Shown here: piece by piece, positions 47,041 through 57,549 of the stretch
Position numbering within the stretch: position 1 is the stretch's first letter
How the letters are laid out: each line of letters starts with the position of its first letter
Assembly: GCF_018863415.1 (NCBI RefSeq)
Contig: NZ_JAHKSN010000027.1
Coordinates: forward strand, 1-61,149
Direction: 5' to 3'
Source of the DNA: Deinococcus aestuarii
GTDB taxonomy: Bacteria; Deinococcota; Deinococci; Deinococcales; Deinococcaceae
DNA: 61,149 nt
Program-made: the position numbers and the translations under genes
Notes under the pieces: generated by a model
Databases searched by the model: none
Told to the model about the DNA's origin: nothing
The model's input: the letters and a program-made list of their open reading frames with translations, nothing else

Positions 47041-47466
47041 ATGACGAAAAAGTCGACGAAGGCCCCGGCCAGGAAGCCCGCCGCGACCAGGGCTCCCAAA
47101 CAGGATGCGGCTGAGGCCGAGCAATCCGCGCCTGCCCCCGAGGCGACCGGCGGGCGGGGCGGCGGCAAGGTCGCCAAGACGCAGCTGGTGGAGCAGGTGG
47201 CCGACCAGGCGGGCCTGACGAGGAAGCAGGCCGACCAGGCTGTGAACGCGGTGATGGAAGTCATCGTGGAGGCGATTCGGAGCGGGAAGAGTGTCGGCTT
47301 GCCGGGCCTGGGCACCCTGAGTGTGCGAGCGACCGCCGCCCGCACCGGCGTGCGCCCCGGCACCAGCGAGAGGATTCAGATCCCCGCTGGACGCAAAGTT
47401 GCCTTCAAAGTCGCCAACCCCTTGAAGGGGGCACTGGCTGGGGAGGGAGACTCCGTCGCCCGGTGA
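47041..47466 (+). CDS. hup: HU-family DNA-binding protein with lysine-rich N-terminal extension
   Basis: 141 aa from the ATG at 47041. The first 45 residues are Lys/Ala/Pro-rich ([13 protein letters not shown], like a histone H1 tail), a known trait of Deinococcus HU. The HU core follows: [40 protein letters not shown] and [20 protein letters not shown] (the DNA-binding arm). It compacts the nucleoid. A perfect hairpin follows the stop. Confidence 0.95.
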   Translation: MTKKSTKAPARKPAATRAPKQDAAEAEQSAPAPEATGGRGGGKVAKTQLVEQVADQAGLTRKQADQAVNAVMEVIVEAIRSGKSVGLPGLGTLSVRATAARTGVRPGTSERIQIPAGRKVAFKVANPLKGALAGEGDSVAR

Positions 47467-47488
47467 AGAGGATCGGCTCCTCTTCATT
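47465..47488 (+). terminator. hairpin terminator after hup
   Basis: GAAGAGGA-TCGGC-TCCTCTTC, an 8-base perfect stem with a 5-base loop, overlapping the TGA of hup and followed by ATTCT. Confidence 0.6.
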
Positions 47489-47704
47489 CTGAGGAGGTCG
47501 TGTCTGGGCGCGAGCGTCCATCAGTTTGTGCGCGGACGAGAACATGGATTTCAACAGGCACTGACCGGGCTTGTATACGCCTGTCGTCTGCTCATCTAAA
47601 CGGCAGCCAAGCTGGACCAGGTTCCTCTGAGGTCCGGACAGACGATTCCCAACTGACTGATCTGCACCCGTAGACTTGCAGGCGTCTGTGCCGCTCGCAC
47701 AGGC

Positions 47705-47710
47705 TACATT
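47705..47710 (+). promoter_or_regulatory. -10 element for a leaderless transcript
   Basis: TACATT ends six bases before the ATG at 47717. Confidence 0.45.
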
Positions 47711-47716
47711 GACCGC

Positions 47717-48754
47717 ATGACTCCACGTCAATATATCTTTGCGCTCGATGAGTTCGAGCGAGGCGACCTCTTTCTCTTCGGCACCGTTATTCTCAAATCG
47801 AAGCAGTATGCAGGCTTTGTGCGCAAATGGAACAAGCTACGTCTTTCTATAAAGGAACAACTCATTAAGGATGACCCCGGCGTTACCGGTCACAAACACT
47901 GGCCGAAGGACGGTCTGCCAGAGATACATGCCGTCTCAATGTTTCAAAGCGACCACTACTACCGATTGCGGAGGCCAAGTGGAGATAAATACTATCTCCG
48001 ACAGTATGCGTGGCTGGAGGAAGCCCTCAAAATCGTAAGACATTTTGAAGCGGACATTTATGTAACACCGATAGATACAATACATGTAAAGGGACAAGTC
48101 GACATAAAGACGAAGAAAATTGAGGAAAGTGTCGCGGAGATAGAAGATTTCATTGGCACGTCCCTACCCCACAGCATAAAGAGGGAACTTTTAAGATTAC
48201 GTTCTTCACCGTATGCTACCATGTTTCCATATGTTTTAGACTCTATCGAGCAGATGCTGCGCTCCAACAAAGTCGAGGGCAGTTTAATATGCGACCATTA
48301 CGAAGATTGTAAAGGACTTTCCATCCTTGATTGTTACGAGATTATGAGGGAGCGCGGTTATTTTACAGCGGTCACCCCTCCACAGTTCTCGGACAGCCAC
48401 ACAGAACCCCTCCTGCAAGCGGCGGACGTTGTCTCTTATGTCTTAGGTCGTTATTTGTATCCACAACTTCAGAGAGGGAGAGCAGGTCCTGTACGACAGA
48501 CAGCGGCAGATGAGATCATCGGGCAGTGGTACCGCAGATACATATCCCCGAGGCTGTATCAATACGGGTCAGATATGCCGAGTACACCGGGCATCTGGAG
48601 TGTGGTGACAACAGAGCTGGCTTTGCGCAGGGCTGGGGGCGAGGGCGACCTCGGCCAGAAGTTACGCTCCTTCGCACGAGCCGTTACGTTGGACACCTTG
48701 CGACAAATGAGTGAGAGCGCCGTTCAACCGGCGCCCCCTCTGCCAAGAGGGTAA
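47717..48754 (+). CDS. DUF3800 protein in a low-GC island
   Basis: 345 aa. The N-terminal FALDEFERGDLFLFGTVIL and C-terminal SDSHTEPLLQAADVVSYVLG are the characteristic ends of DUF3800, an RNase H-like fold of unknown activity with conserved acidic residues. Base composition drops to roughly 40-45% GC in the middle (by eye in the 48000-48120 lines), against about 65-70% around it, so the gene was probably transferred recently. DUF3800 is often found in mobile or defence contexts. Ends with a Pro-rich tail. Confidence 0.8.
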   Translation: MTPRQYIFALDEFERGDLFLFGTVILKSKQYAGFVRKWNKLRLSIKEQLIKDDPGVTGHKHWPKDGLPEIHAVSMFQSDHYYRLRRPSGDKYYLRQYAWLEEALKIVRHFEADIYVTPIDTIHVKGQVDIKTKKIEESVAEIEDFIGTSLPHSIKRELLRLRSSPYATMFPYVLDSIEQMLRSNKVEGSLICDHYEDCKGLSILDCYEIMRERGYFTAVTPPQFSDSHTEPLLQAADVVSYVLGRYLYPQLQRGRAGPVRQTAADEIIGQWYRRYISPRLYQYGSDMPSTPGIWSVVTTELALRRAGGEGDLGQKLRSFARAVTLDTLRQMSESAVQPAPPLPRG

Positions 48755-49952
48755 CGCCCGGCTACGTTTCTGTCCAGTCCTGGCGCGGTTCCTCGCCGCG
48801 GGCAGCGGCGGCGCCGCACGGAAACGCGCGCCCAGACCAGTTCTGGCACTCAGACGGCAAGACGTGATGAACGCGCGCACCCGTCCGGGCAGCGACATAG
48901 GCTGGAGATACGGGATGGGGAGCCTGGCCCGCAGGGCAAGGATGTCGAAGTGCTGGTCTCCCCAGAGAAACCAATCGCCTTGGCAGGCTGAGGCCCGTCA
49001 ACGCAACCCCGCAGCAGCCGGGTTTGTCAAGGTGAGAACAGTGTTGATCCGCCGGTCGCTGTGACCTTGCGGTCCACGACGATCTGGTGGTGACCACCGA
49101 TGTCCCTACATGCGGGGGCAGGAGTTGGGGGGTCTTTCGGCGGGCACCAGCCGCTGGCGCAGCTAGGCAACGGTGTAGGTGCCCTCCTGAGGCCGGACGG
49201 CCAGTGGTGGGTCCGTCAGGTTGATCTGCTCCCAGGGCTCAAGCTAGAGCAAGATGTCGCTGAACAGGCGCCCCAGGTCCTGCTGGGCAGGTGGGGTAAA
49301 TTGATCCTCGACGCGGTTGCACATGACGCCCCTCCCTGGGGAAGAGCCTCCAATTTATGCTATAAACAGAATCAAGAGAAATAAATTCCTCATCAGAAGA
49401 ATATGGCTAAAATTTTTGTCGTGCCAGACGGTATTTTTCATGCATCCTGACAGGAGGGCCAGGAAGGGCCCTCGAACCTGTTTCGAGGGGTACAGGTGGG
49501 TCGACTGACGAAAGAGGTGAGCAGGCTGACGCGGGGGTGCTGCCGCCGCGAGGGCAGGGGTGGGAACGCTCAGGCGCTGCCGGGCAGGTCCCCGATCAGG
49601 CCCGAGGCCGCGGCTGCGAGCGACGCGACGGCCGATCGGTGCCAGACCTGTCCGCCCCCTCGGGGTGCTCGCCCTGGCGGTTGCGGGGAACGCCGGGGGC
49701 GCAGGCCGCGTCCGGGGACGGGCATGGTGGAGAAGATAAGCGCCTCGCGGTGCCCGGCTTCGACCAGCGGGGTGAGCCAGTCGCGGTGCTCGACTTCGGA
49801 ACAAAACATGGGGGGAGCCCGGGGCGGTACCTGCGGGCAGCAGGGCTGAGAGGATGGGGTTCAGGGTGGGGACCCTCCCCTGCCCCCTGCCGCTGACGAC
49901 GCTAAAACGCTTTAGTGTCAAAAATGAGAGAAATCGTGTAGGCTACGGGCAG
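48755..49952. other. long gene-free stretch with one perfect hairpin
   Basis: About 1.2 kb with no convincing ORF. An AT-rich patch (about 49350-49450) stands out, followed by a hairpin CCCTCGAA-N5-TTCGAGGG (49469-49489). GC-rich flanks read like decayed sequence. The CTAAA-N4-TTTAG sequence (near 49900) lies upstream of the next gene and may be an operator. No transposase motif found. Confidence 0.4.
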
Positions 49953-50332
49953 ATGCCCACCGCCCGCGACCTCTTCCAGCCCCTTGCCGACACCCGGGAC
50001 CTGCCGGAACGCGAGCGGACCCAGATCGCCCGGCTAGAGGTGCAGGCGCTGGCGGGTCAGCCGGTGGGCCTGCCCGCCCCGCGTCAGGTGAGCCTCCGGG
50101 TGCAGGCCGCCGAGCGCGCGGCGCGGGAACGGGCGGATCGGTACGCGTGCTGCCCCCGCGTGGGGGGCGCCGAGCTGGAAGCCGTGGCCTACCCCGGGCT
50201 GTTCGAGGTGCCGGAGCCCGGGGACCTCTTTTTCACCGAGGGTGAGCTGTACGTCTGCCGGGGCGTGATCGTCGAGGCAGTGAGCGAAGAGGACCATCTC
50301 GTGCTCGCCTTGCGCATGGTGGAGGTCCCCGG

Positions 50333-50336
<4 letters not shown>
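49953..50336 (+). CDS. hypothetical protein, first gene of the recombinase operon (127 aa)
   Basis: Starts [20 protein letters not shown] at the ATG at 49953; an upstream extension from 49854 is unsupported. TAGGCT lies eight bases before it, so the message may be leaderless. It is soluble and acidic with a beta-rich C-terminus ([20 protein letters not shown]). Its stop overlaps the GTG of the recombinase (GTGA). No family recognised; the coupling suggests a partner of the recombinase. Confidence 0.6.
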
Positions 50337-51283
<947 letters not shown>

Positions 51284-51302
51284 TTCGGCCACGCTGATGA
51301 TC

Positions 51303-51332
51303 GCCACGGGCAGCGGAAGAGTTGCCCGTGGC
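51303..51332. terminator. perfect hairpin between convergent genes
   Basis: GCCACGGGCA-N10-TGCCCGTGGC, a 10-base perfect stem, followed by CCTCCCTTTATAA. It separates the recombinase from the convergent 51385 gene and probably works in both directions. Confidence 0.75.
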
Positions 51333-51384
51333 GGCCTCCCTTTATAAACCCCCAGCGCCGCGCGGACCAAGGTGCATAGGGGCG

Positions 51385-52557
51385 TTACTGGTGCCTGGCC
51401 CCCGCCGGGTCTGCAAACCAGGCGTCGCGGTCTCGCCCCACCCGTTCCTTGGCGTGACGCCAGTTAACGTAAAGATACGTCGTGGGCTCGACGGACACTC
51501 CCGCTGCCGCAAGCCTCGATTCGGCATCACGCCAGGATAAGGCGAACGTCGAAGCGATGACACGAACCTTCATCGTCAGGGCCAAACGAATGGCATCAAA
51601 GGCTTCATCCCCAGGATCGCTTGCGTGGAGGACCAGAACGCCGTCGGGTCTCAGACGCCTCCGCACCTCATCCCAGAGGAATGCGCCCGGCCTCACCTGG
51701 AGCAGTTCGCATGCTCCGCTAAGGGCTTGCCCCGCATCACCAACCAGGAGGGGGTCGTCGACGATCACCACCCGCCGTTGACGCCGCAGAGCGTGCGCCA
51801 GGGCGAGCACCAGTGTGGCGCGGTCCGCCACCGGCTTGCCGTACACCACCGTCAACGGGGTATCTGGCACCTTCAGCTTCCGGGGAACACGCTGAACCCC
51901 ACGTTGCAGGCGCACCGCTTTCGGAGAGCCGTCCTCACCGTGAAAGAAGTGGACCGAGTGACTTGTCCCCCTCGTCGCCTCCCTCAGACTCGCGTACCAT
52001 TCCAGCAGTTGCGTCCCGTCGCCGTCGTCGCGCAGGTTCGCGTCGTCGAGCGTGATGGGCAACCCGTCCGCCATCAGGGCCTCCCCCCGCTCCCAGTAGA
52101 AACTGGTGGCCTCCAACAACGGCGCTCGCGCATACGGGTGAGCGGCAGGGGGCAAGAGCGGCCAGGGGCTAAGCGTCGCTCCACCACGCTGCCGTATCCG
52201 CCACTCGGCGGGTGAGATGAGTTGAAGCGTGCCGTCAGGCGGCCACACCAGCAGAGGCAAGGAGGCCTCCGGGAGTGCGGGGCTCCGCGGTGAGCGTGGA
52301 TGCCGCAGCTCTGCCAACAGCGGCAGCAAGAGGGGATCAAGTCGGTCGGTCAGCGCTGAATGAACAGGAACAGCTTGCCCGCTGGGCGTGTCGGCAAGCC
52401 GCCGGGTTCGCAGGTCATGCCAGTCGCGGTATCCCAGGCTGGCGGAGGCCAGGTTGAGCGCCTGGCAGTGGGTGATGTCCAGGCTGTGCTTCTCTCCAAG
52501 AGAGGTGCGGAGGCGGTTCGCCAGCTTCTTGACAGGGTCGTCCGAAAAACGCTTCAT
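51385..52557 (-). CDS. secretion-ATPase-like protein with degenerate P-loop
   Basis: 390 aa from the ATG at 52557, with GGAGACC upstream. The N-terminal 45 residues ([20 protein letters not shown], then [10 protein letters not shown]) match a small helical domain seen at the start of plasmid and conjugation proteins. The C-terminal 150 residues resemble PilT/VirB11-type ATPases: [20 protein letters not shown] where a Walker A should be but G-x-x-G-x-G-K-S/T is lost, then VVIVDDPL, and [19 protein letters not shown] in place of the Asp box. So the fold is likely kept and ATP hydrolysis lost. Function unknown. Confidence 0.55.
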   Translation of the reverse strand: MKRFSDDPVKKLANRLRTSLGEKHSLDITHCQALNLASASLGYRDWHDLRTRRLADTPSGQAVPVHSALTDRLDPLLLPLLAELRHPRSPRSPALPEASLPLLVWPPDGTLQLISPAEWRIRQRGGATLSPWPLLPPAAHPYARAPLLEATSFYWERGEALMADGLPITLDDANLRDDGDGTQLLEWYASLREATRGTSHSVHFFHGEDGSPKAVRLQRGVQRVPRKLKVPDTPLTVVYGKPVADRATLVLALAHALRRQRRVVIVDDPLLVGDAGQALSGACELLQVRPGAFLWDEVRRRLRPDGVLVLHASDPGDEAFDAIRLALTMKVRVIASTFALSWRDAESRLAAAGVSVEPTTYLYVNWRHAKERVGRDRDAWFADPAGARHQ

Positions 52558-52942
52558 TCTGGTCTCCAATCAGATAGCACCCAGGCAGGAGCTCCCGCTC
52601 GTCCGCCCTGTGCTGTTCTGAAGGGACAAGAACGACGATCTCGCTTCGAATTGGATTCGCGCTTTGCCGGCCTGAAGTCAGGTGCGGGAGGCGGGTGGCG
52701 AATGAACCGTTATGAGGGTGCCACATCATGACGAGCCGGTCAACCACGCGCCCGGCAAGGACGAAGGACCACCGGGCACGGGGTCTGCCGCGCCTTTGGT
52801 GATGCGGGTTGAGGTCACGTCGTCTTTCGTCCTGGACGTCTAGGCCGTCCCGCGCGACCCTGAACGCCTGAACCTGCAGGCCGTTCACCTTGAGCCGAGG
52901 ATAATCAGGGGGCCGTCTGTTGGACGGAGCCTGCCTGCCCGA
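52558..52942. other. gene-free stretch
   Basis: About 385 bases of no clear content, upstream of the secretion-ATPase-like gene and downstream of the 278-aa gene. Confidence 0.4.
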
Positions 52943-53779
52943 CTAGCTCTGGAGGGAGAACAGGTTGATGAGCGGCGCGACGGTGCCGTCCGGAAGGCCA
53001 AGTGCTTCGTCCATGAAGGCGGCCAACGCGTCCTCAACGGGTTGGAGTTGGAACCTCAGGAGCCGCAGCAGTCTGTGCTCCTGGCGGGGGATCAGCCACT
53101 GCAACTCGTTGACGTAATCGGCAGTCAATGGTTGTGTCCCGGTGGCCGCTGCCGTGAGCGCCCCCTCAATCGCCTGCCTGACCGCCGCTGCGCGGTCGGC
53201 GCCAACCCTGCCAGATTCGATCATCTGGTCATACGTTGGCCACTCGTCGTTTTCAAACGCGAGTTCTTCCCTATCAACGAACTCGGTGACGCGCTCGAAC
53301 AACTCGGCAGGGTCGAGGTAGTCCGGATTGGCACTGACATCGAGATACACCTGGCCGCCCTCCACGCGCAGCCGTGAGCGTACCCAGACCTGCCCCTCCT
53401 CACCGCTGAGCCAATCCGTTGAGAAGCGCTCCCGGTTGTTCAGGGCACGCTGGGCTTCCACTCTCGCACCGAGAGGATGATCGAGGGACGAGAATTGACT
53501 GTAAACGGGCCAGGTGTCCCCCGGAAGCCGGGTGCTCCGCGAAGACGCGATGTCGTCCACCTCCCTCTGTCCATGTTCCAGCAGCGCGTCCGTGATCCGC
53601 TGGGCATCGACCGGATCAGAGGCGCGGTGGTCCACGAAGTCCCGCGGGAAGTCCTCGGGCATGAGCTGGACGCCGTCGATCCGCAAGAAAAAGAACTGCG
53701 ATCCGCCGTGCTGTTCCTTGACGACTTCCAGCAGGCACCCCTGGTGGTCCAGCGTTCGCATCGTTTCGAGCGTGCTCAC
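52943..53779 (-). CDS. hypothetical protein (278 aa)
   Basis: Begins at a GTG at 53779 (VSTLETMRTLDHQGCLLEVV), with TAGAGT six bases upstream. Contains FFFLRIDGVQLMPEDFPRDF and, later, acidic and helical segments (FERVTEFVDREELAFENDEW). No family recognised and no catalytic motif. It lies at the start of the accessory cluster and next to a gene-free stretch. Confidence 0.6.
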   Translation of the reverse strand: MSTLETMRTLDHQGCLLEVVKEQHGGSQFFFLRIDGVQLMPEDFPRDFVDHRASDPVDAQRITDALLEHGQREVDDIASSRSTRLPGDTWPVYSQFSSLDHPLGARVEAQRALNNRERFSTDWLSGEEGQVWVRSRLRVEGGQVYLDVSANPDYLDPAELFERVTEFVDREELAFENDEWPTYDQMIESGRVGADRAAAVRQAIEGALTAAATGTQPLTADYVNELQWLIPRQEHRLLRLLRFQLQPVEDALAAFMDEALGLPDGTVAPLINLFSLQS

Positions 53780-54180
53780 CAGCTCACTCTACTTCGGGAC
53801 AGTGCTCAGCCCGTGGCGCCCGCCTTGCCCGGGGGCGGGAGAAGACCCGGGTCTCCTCCCGCCCTTGTTCCCCTGGGCAGCGTGAAACCGCAAGTCGCGC
53901 CGGCTCCAGGCCGACCCGCCACCGTCCCCCTGCCTCGGGCCGCGCGACGATCCGGTGACGATGGCGGTCCGAACAGGGTTCCGGTTCGCTCTCGGCGGTG
54001 CCCCCACGCCGCGCCCCGAACAGGCTGGGGAGGGCCCACGGTTCTTTGATCGCTGGCGACGGCTCGCCGGTGACGGGCCGCAACCGGACCACTGCACATT
54101 GCAACGCCCCCTCTTTTCGACTGGCTTCGCCGCGCGCAAGCCGATCCTCTGTCCCCGGGTAGCCGATTAATACAAAAAAA
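53780..54180. other. gene-free stretch before the T-depleted tract
   Basis: About 400 bases. ORFs are Arg/Pro-rich shadows. At its end TTAATAC and a run of A (54165-54185) could be a promoter for the T-depleted tract. Confidence 0.35.
53786..53791 (-). promoter_or_regulatory. -10 element for a leaderless transcript
   Basis: TAGAGT on the minus strand ends six bases before the GTG at 53779. Confidence 0.4.
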
Positions 54181-54660
54181 GAGAACAAAAGCGTCACGGA
54201 AACCCCTGCCTCTTCAAGCGAAAAGCCTCGCCTCCGGCATCCGCCCCCGCCCGGGCACCGCCACGCTCCCCTCCTCACCCATACCGCCAGCGGGGCACGC
54301 AGAAGCGGCAAACCCCACGCGCCCGGTCCCCACAGGCGCCTCCCAGACCTGCTCCGTGCCCAGGAGAACACCAGAAGCAGGGGCACCAGCGCGAGGCTCC
54401 GCCGCCCCCAGAGCTACCCCTGCCACACACTCCACACCAAAAACAAGGACAGCGCCTCTCCCCTCCCCGGCACGAAACCGGGAGGACGCTGGGAGAGCCG
54501 GGCCACCGAGTTCCCCCTGCCACGAAAACCGGTGCACCTAAGACCAAGCATCACTCACAAAGCACGGGCGTGAGCAACGGAAGCGGGAGCCTCAGCAGAA
54601 GCAGACTACGGGGGGAGGAAGAAAAAGGCGGGCAGGTCACCCGATCCCTCAGTCTTCAAT
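54181..54660 (+). ncRNA. T-depleted tract, candidate structured non-coding RNA
   Basis: By manual count about 41 of 480 plus-strand bases are T (about 8-9%), which is much lower than nearby intergenic sequence. No protein family fits either strand. Local hairpins with purine-rich loops are visible, for example CTCCCCGG-CACGAAA-CCGGGAGG near 54463 and CACCG-N20-CGGTG near 54503, both with CACGAAA(A)CCGG. The AT-rich flanks on both sides (TTAATAC at about 54168, TTTTATTAATTCG at about 54660) could hold promoter and terminator. Strand bias suggests transcription on the plus strand. An unusual tract or a decayed gene are alternatives. Confidence 0.35.
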
Positions 54661-54701
54661 TTTATTAATTCGTTTAAGGGCCGACCCGACCACCCATCCC
54701 G

Positions 54702-56375
54702 TCATCCGGGAGCAGGGGAGAGGTCCAAGGCTTCCGCGCCCTCACGGATGACCCGGTGGGCGTGAGCCTTCAGCCTCTGCACGAGACCGGCCGAACTGCG
54801 GCGCAGGTCATGATCCCCGGGCAACGCGTTCAGGCCGCTGATCACGGCCAACGCGAGGTGCTCGTCCACAGCTTGCGCTGCCGCAGACATGAGCTGTTCG
54901 ATCACGCTTCGCCACGGGTGACCGTGTTCTGGAATGAAGCGGATGAGCAGATAGAGCGCGTGGCCTGCCGGACGGCCCTCTCCCTGGCTGGCTGCGATAA
55001 GCCCGGGCAGGTAGCGGTCCAGCCCCACGTGGCCCTTCTGGAGCAGGAGGCCCAGGGCCTCGAGGGCGCTGGTGAGGTCGGGATCGTGGCCTGTCACCAG
55101 GGTCGAGCTCAGGGTCAGCTCATCCCCGGGGAGCAGCAGCAGTCCCAGTTCCGCGTGGAGCAGGAGACGCTGCAACTGCACGGGTGCGGGAGTCGGGGCA
55201 TACCCGGGGCCCTCCCGGTCGATCACACGAACCAGGGCGGCGGCCTCAGGCAACTGCCGCAGCCGCCCGGTCGCGGACTCGCGAAGCTCCGGGCTGAGGT
55301 CCTTCCAGGAGAGGCGCAGGGCGGTGAGCATGGCGACCTTGTGGGTGACATAGATGTTCTCGTTCGGGAGCGCGTCGAACAGTCCCTCCACGAGGTCGCG
55401 CCGCTGCTCCTCGCCGAGCGCTTCGGGATAGTTCTCCAGCAGCAGGGGAAGGAAGCGCACAGGGTGCGTCCAGTTCAGGGTGATGGCCTCTTCCCCGGAC
55501 GTGCATTTGAGATCGTCGACGATGCCCGCAAAGTAGGAAAACGCCTTTTCCCGCACGTAGGTGGTCGCCTGTGCGCGGGAGGTCTGAAGCAGGGCCAGCC
55601 AGCGCGTTCGCGGGTCGAGTTGCCTCAACTCCTCGTTCTGAAGAGCGGCGAGCAGGTAATTCCCGAAGGCAGGTTCCTCTGCGTAGACCCGGGCAAGATC
55701 GCCCAGCAAATCAACCACGTCGTCCAGGTCCCAGCGTGTGGCGGGAAGATCGAGATTGTCAAGAAGCCTTTGTGCGGCGGGGAGGTCCTCAGGACGCCAG
55801 CCATGCCGTGCAAGCACCTTCCAGCCCCCCATGCGGTCGAAGGGCGTGCCCGCGAGAACCTCGACCAGACCACGCACCTGCTCGGCGGTCAGGGCCTCCC
55901 ACTCGGCGACCGCGACCAGGGCGTCGACAGCGTAGGACACGGTGTACCTGCGCCCCTCGACGAAGGGGGTCAGCTCGTACTCCCTCTGGGAAGGTTTCTC
56001 CCGTGAGCGGCGATGGTGTTCGGTGATGCCCGCCCACAACTCATCCCGCAGGCTTTCCAGCGTGTGGCGGTCAAGATAGGGAGTCAGCACCCGAATGGCC
56101 TTGAGGGTCATGAGGTTCCGGGCCTCGGAAGCGGGTCCCTCCTCGTTCCTCGGGCGGGCGAGGAGCCATTCCTTCCAGAAAGAATTCTCGCGGTAGGCCT
56201 CCAGAGGCTGGGCCTTCAGGACCTTCTCGAGGAGGTCTTCCCGAGGCGCCCGCCAGAGGGCCGTCAGGATGTCGGAGAGGGGGGGTTCGGGAAGCGTGAG
56301 CAGAAGTTGCGCCCACTCGGCACGCAGGTGCTCCAGATCGTAGGCGTCCCCGCAGGCGTAGGCGATGAACTGCGC
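54702..56375 (-). CDS. C-terminal part of a long solenoid protein, after an in-frame TAG
   Basis: The frame is open from 56375 (AQFIAYACGDAYDLEHLR) to the stop at 54702, and the first ATG is at 56111, already inside a domain; the region 56112-56375 has no standard start codon in frame. The sequence is all-helical and repetitive (LEKVLKAQPLEAYRENSFW, LLGDLARVYAEEPAFGNYL, RLLLHAELGLLLLPGDELT), like a HEAT or TPR solenoid. It is in the same frame as the upstream 381-aa ORF, with only the TAG at 56376-56378 between them. Together they would make about 939 aa. No catalytic motif seen. Confidence 0.65.
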   Translation of the reverse strand, partial: AQFIAYACGDAYDLEHLRAEWAQLLLTLPEPPLSDILTALWRAPREDLLEKVLKAQPLEAYRENSFWKEWLLARPRNEEGPASEARNLMTLKAIRVLTPYLDRHTLESLRDELWAGITEHHRRSREKPSQREYELTPFVEGRRYTVSYAVDALVAVAEWEALTAEQVRGLVEVLAGTPFDRMGGWKVLARHGWRPEDLPAAQRLLDNLDLPATRWDLDDVVDLLGDLARVYAEEPAFGNYLLAALQNEELRQLDPRTRWLALLQTSRAQATTYVREKAFSYFAGIVDDLKCTSGEEAITLNWTHPVRFLPLLLENYPEALGEEQRRDLVEGLFDALPNENIYVTHKVAMLTALRLSWKDLSPELRESATGRLRQLPEAAALVRVIDREGPGYAPTPAPVQLQRLLLHAELGLLLLPGDELTLSSTLVTGHDPDLTSALEALGLLLQKGHVGLDRYLPGLIAASQGEGRPAGHALYLLIRFIPEHGHPWRSVIEQLMSAAAQAVDEHLALAVISGLNALPGDHDLRRSSAGLVQRLKAHAHRVIREGAEALDLSPAPG

Positions 56376-57521
56376 CTAGCAGTACTTCTGCCACGCGTCG
56401 AACAGGTTCGAACTGCTTCGGAATGACGAGCGCCGGTCAAGCTTCTGCGCGTAGGCCTCCTGGCTCACGAGGGCCGCGACTTCCCGCATCAGGGCGTCGG
56501 TGACCGGGTTGGAATACCACGCCGGGAGCCCCAGCATGACCTGATGCTGCTCGAAGAGGGCGTCGTGGTCGTCATCGTCGCGAACACGGTTGAGGTCGAG
56601 CAGCAGGCGCCTGCGGAGCCAGCGCGCGGTGGGGGAGTCCGGGAGGCGGTCCAGAAGAGTTCTGGCCCGCTGGTAATGCCGCTCGGCCCTGGGGCTGTCT
56701 CCCGCCTCGGAGGCCAGGACGCCCAGCAGGCGCAGCCGGGTGATCTGCCTCTCCGGTGTCCAGCTCGCCGGGTCCATGCTCATCAGTTCGGTTTCCGCGC
56801 TGCCGATCTGGCCGCGAAGCGCCACCCTCACGACGCGCATCACGAGCGGGTCTCCGTCGAGGTTGTCGTGTCCGAACCATTCCGTGAAGCGCTGGGACTG
56901 CTCGTGCCCGCCACGCTGGAACAGCTCGTCGAGTTCCCGCGTCCAGGGCGTGACGAGGGGAATGCCCACCTGTTCGAGCACGATGGATTCCTCGCCGAAC
57001 GCTTTCCAGCCGGCCTCGAGCGTCCGCTGCATCTGGGGAGTGGGATGGGACGCGGGGGGCGCCGGCGCCGGAAGGGCGGCCGGGGCAGGGCCGAGCCGAT
57101 CAAGCTGCTCGCTGAGAATGCGGAATCCGGGCGACTCATGTTCGAGCGTGAGCCGCTCCAGCGCCCGGAGCACTTCCCGCTGGCCCTCGGAGGGGATGCC
57201 CCCGTCGTAGATGCGCAGACTCCCGAAGACGTCCTCGTAGTCCTGCTGGGTCGCGGTGGCCCGGTCAAGGAAGCTCTCCCGCCACGTGTTGCCCCGCGCG
57301 AGGTACCGCTCCCTCAAGTCCTCGAACAGCTCCTGCTGACGCGATGGGAGCGTGACGTGGGCCTCGGCGGCCCGCAGGAACATGACCTCCGCCAGATGCA
57401 GTTTCAGCCTCTGGTAGTTCTGATCCGATCTGCGCTGCTGATACCTCTCCCAGATGCCCATTCCGCCGTCGATCAGGCCGACCAGCGTGGCCACACCGCC
57501 GACGGCCGCACCAACCGACAT
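56376..57521 (-). CDS. N-terminal part of a long solenoid protein, ended by an in-frame TAG
   Basis: 381 aa beginning MSVGAAVGGVATLVGLIDGG, a possible membrane-associated or amphipathic helix, then ERYQQRRSDQNYQRLKLHLA. The middle has TPR-like helices (ASEAGDSPRAERHYQRARTL). It ends SSNLFDAWQKYC-stop and the frame then continues downstream. Stops ahead of AbiEii by only 28 bases in the same orientation, which suggests one operon with AbiE. I do not recognise the family; a sensor or scaffold of a defence system is possible by neighbourhood only. Confidence 0.65.
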   Translation of the reverse strand: MSVGAAVGGVATLVGLIDGGMGIWERYQQRRSDQNYQRLKLHLAEVMFLRAAEAHVTLPSRQQELFEDLRERYLARGNTWRESFLDRATATQQDYEDVFGSLRIYDGGIPSEGQREVLRALERLTLEHESPGFRILSEQLDRLGPAPAALPAPAPPASHPTPQMQRTLEAGWKAFGEESIVLEQVGIPLVTPWTRELDELFQRGGHEQSQRFTEWFGHDNLDGDPLVMRVVRVALRGQIGSAETELMSMDPASWTPERQITRLRLLGVLASEAGDSPRAERHYQRARTLLDRLPDSPTARWLRRRLLLDLNRVRDDDDHDALFEQHQVMLGLPAWYSNPVTDALMREVAALVSQEAYAQKLDRRSSFRSSSNLFDAWQKYC

Positions 57522-57549
57522 CAGCGGTCCCTCCCTGCATTCTCCCCGC

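Noticed and set aside
49469..49489. Hairpin CCCTCGAA-N5-TTCGAGGG, tried as the T-arm of a tRNA.
   Set aside because: The usual GTTCGAATC loop and the rest of a cloverleaf are absent; kept only as a hairpin in the gene-free stretch.
54275..54547. Minus-strand ORF with repeated CPCFWC-like segments.
   Set aside because: The repeats come from the T-depleted tract on the other strand; there is no ribosome site and no family match.
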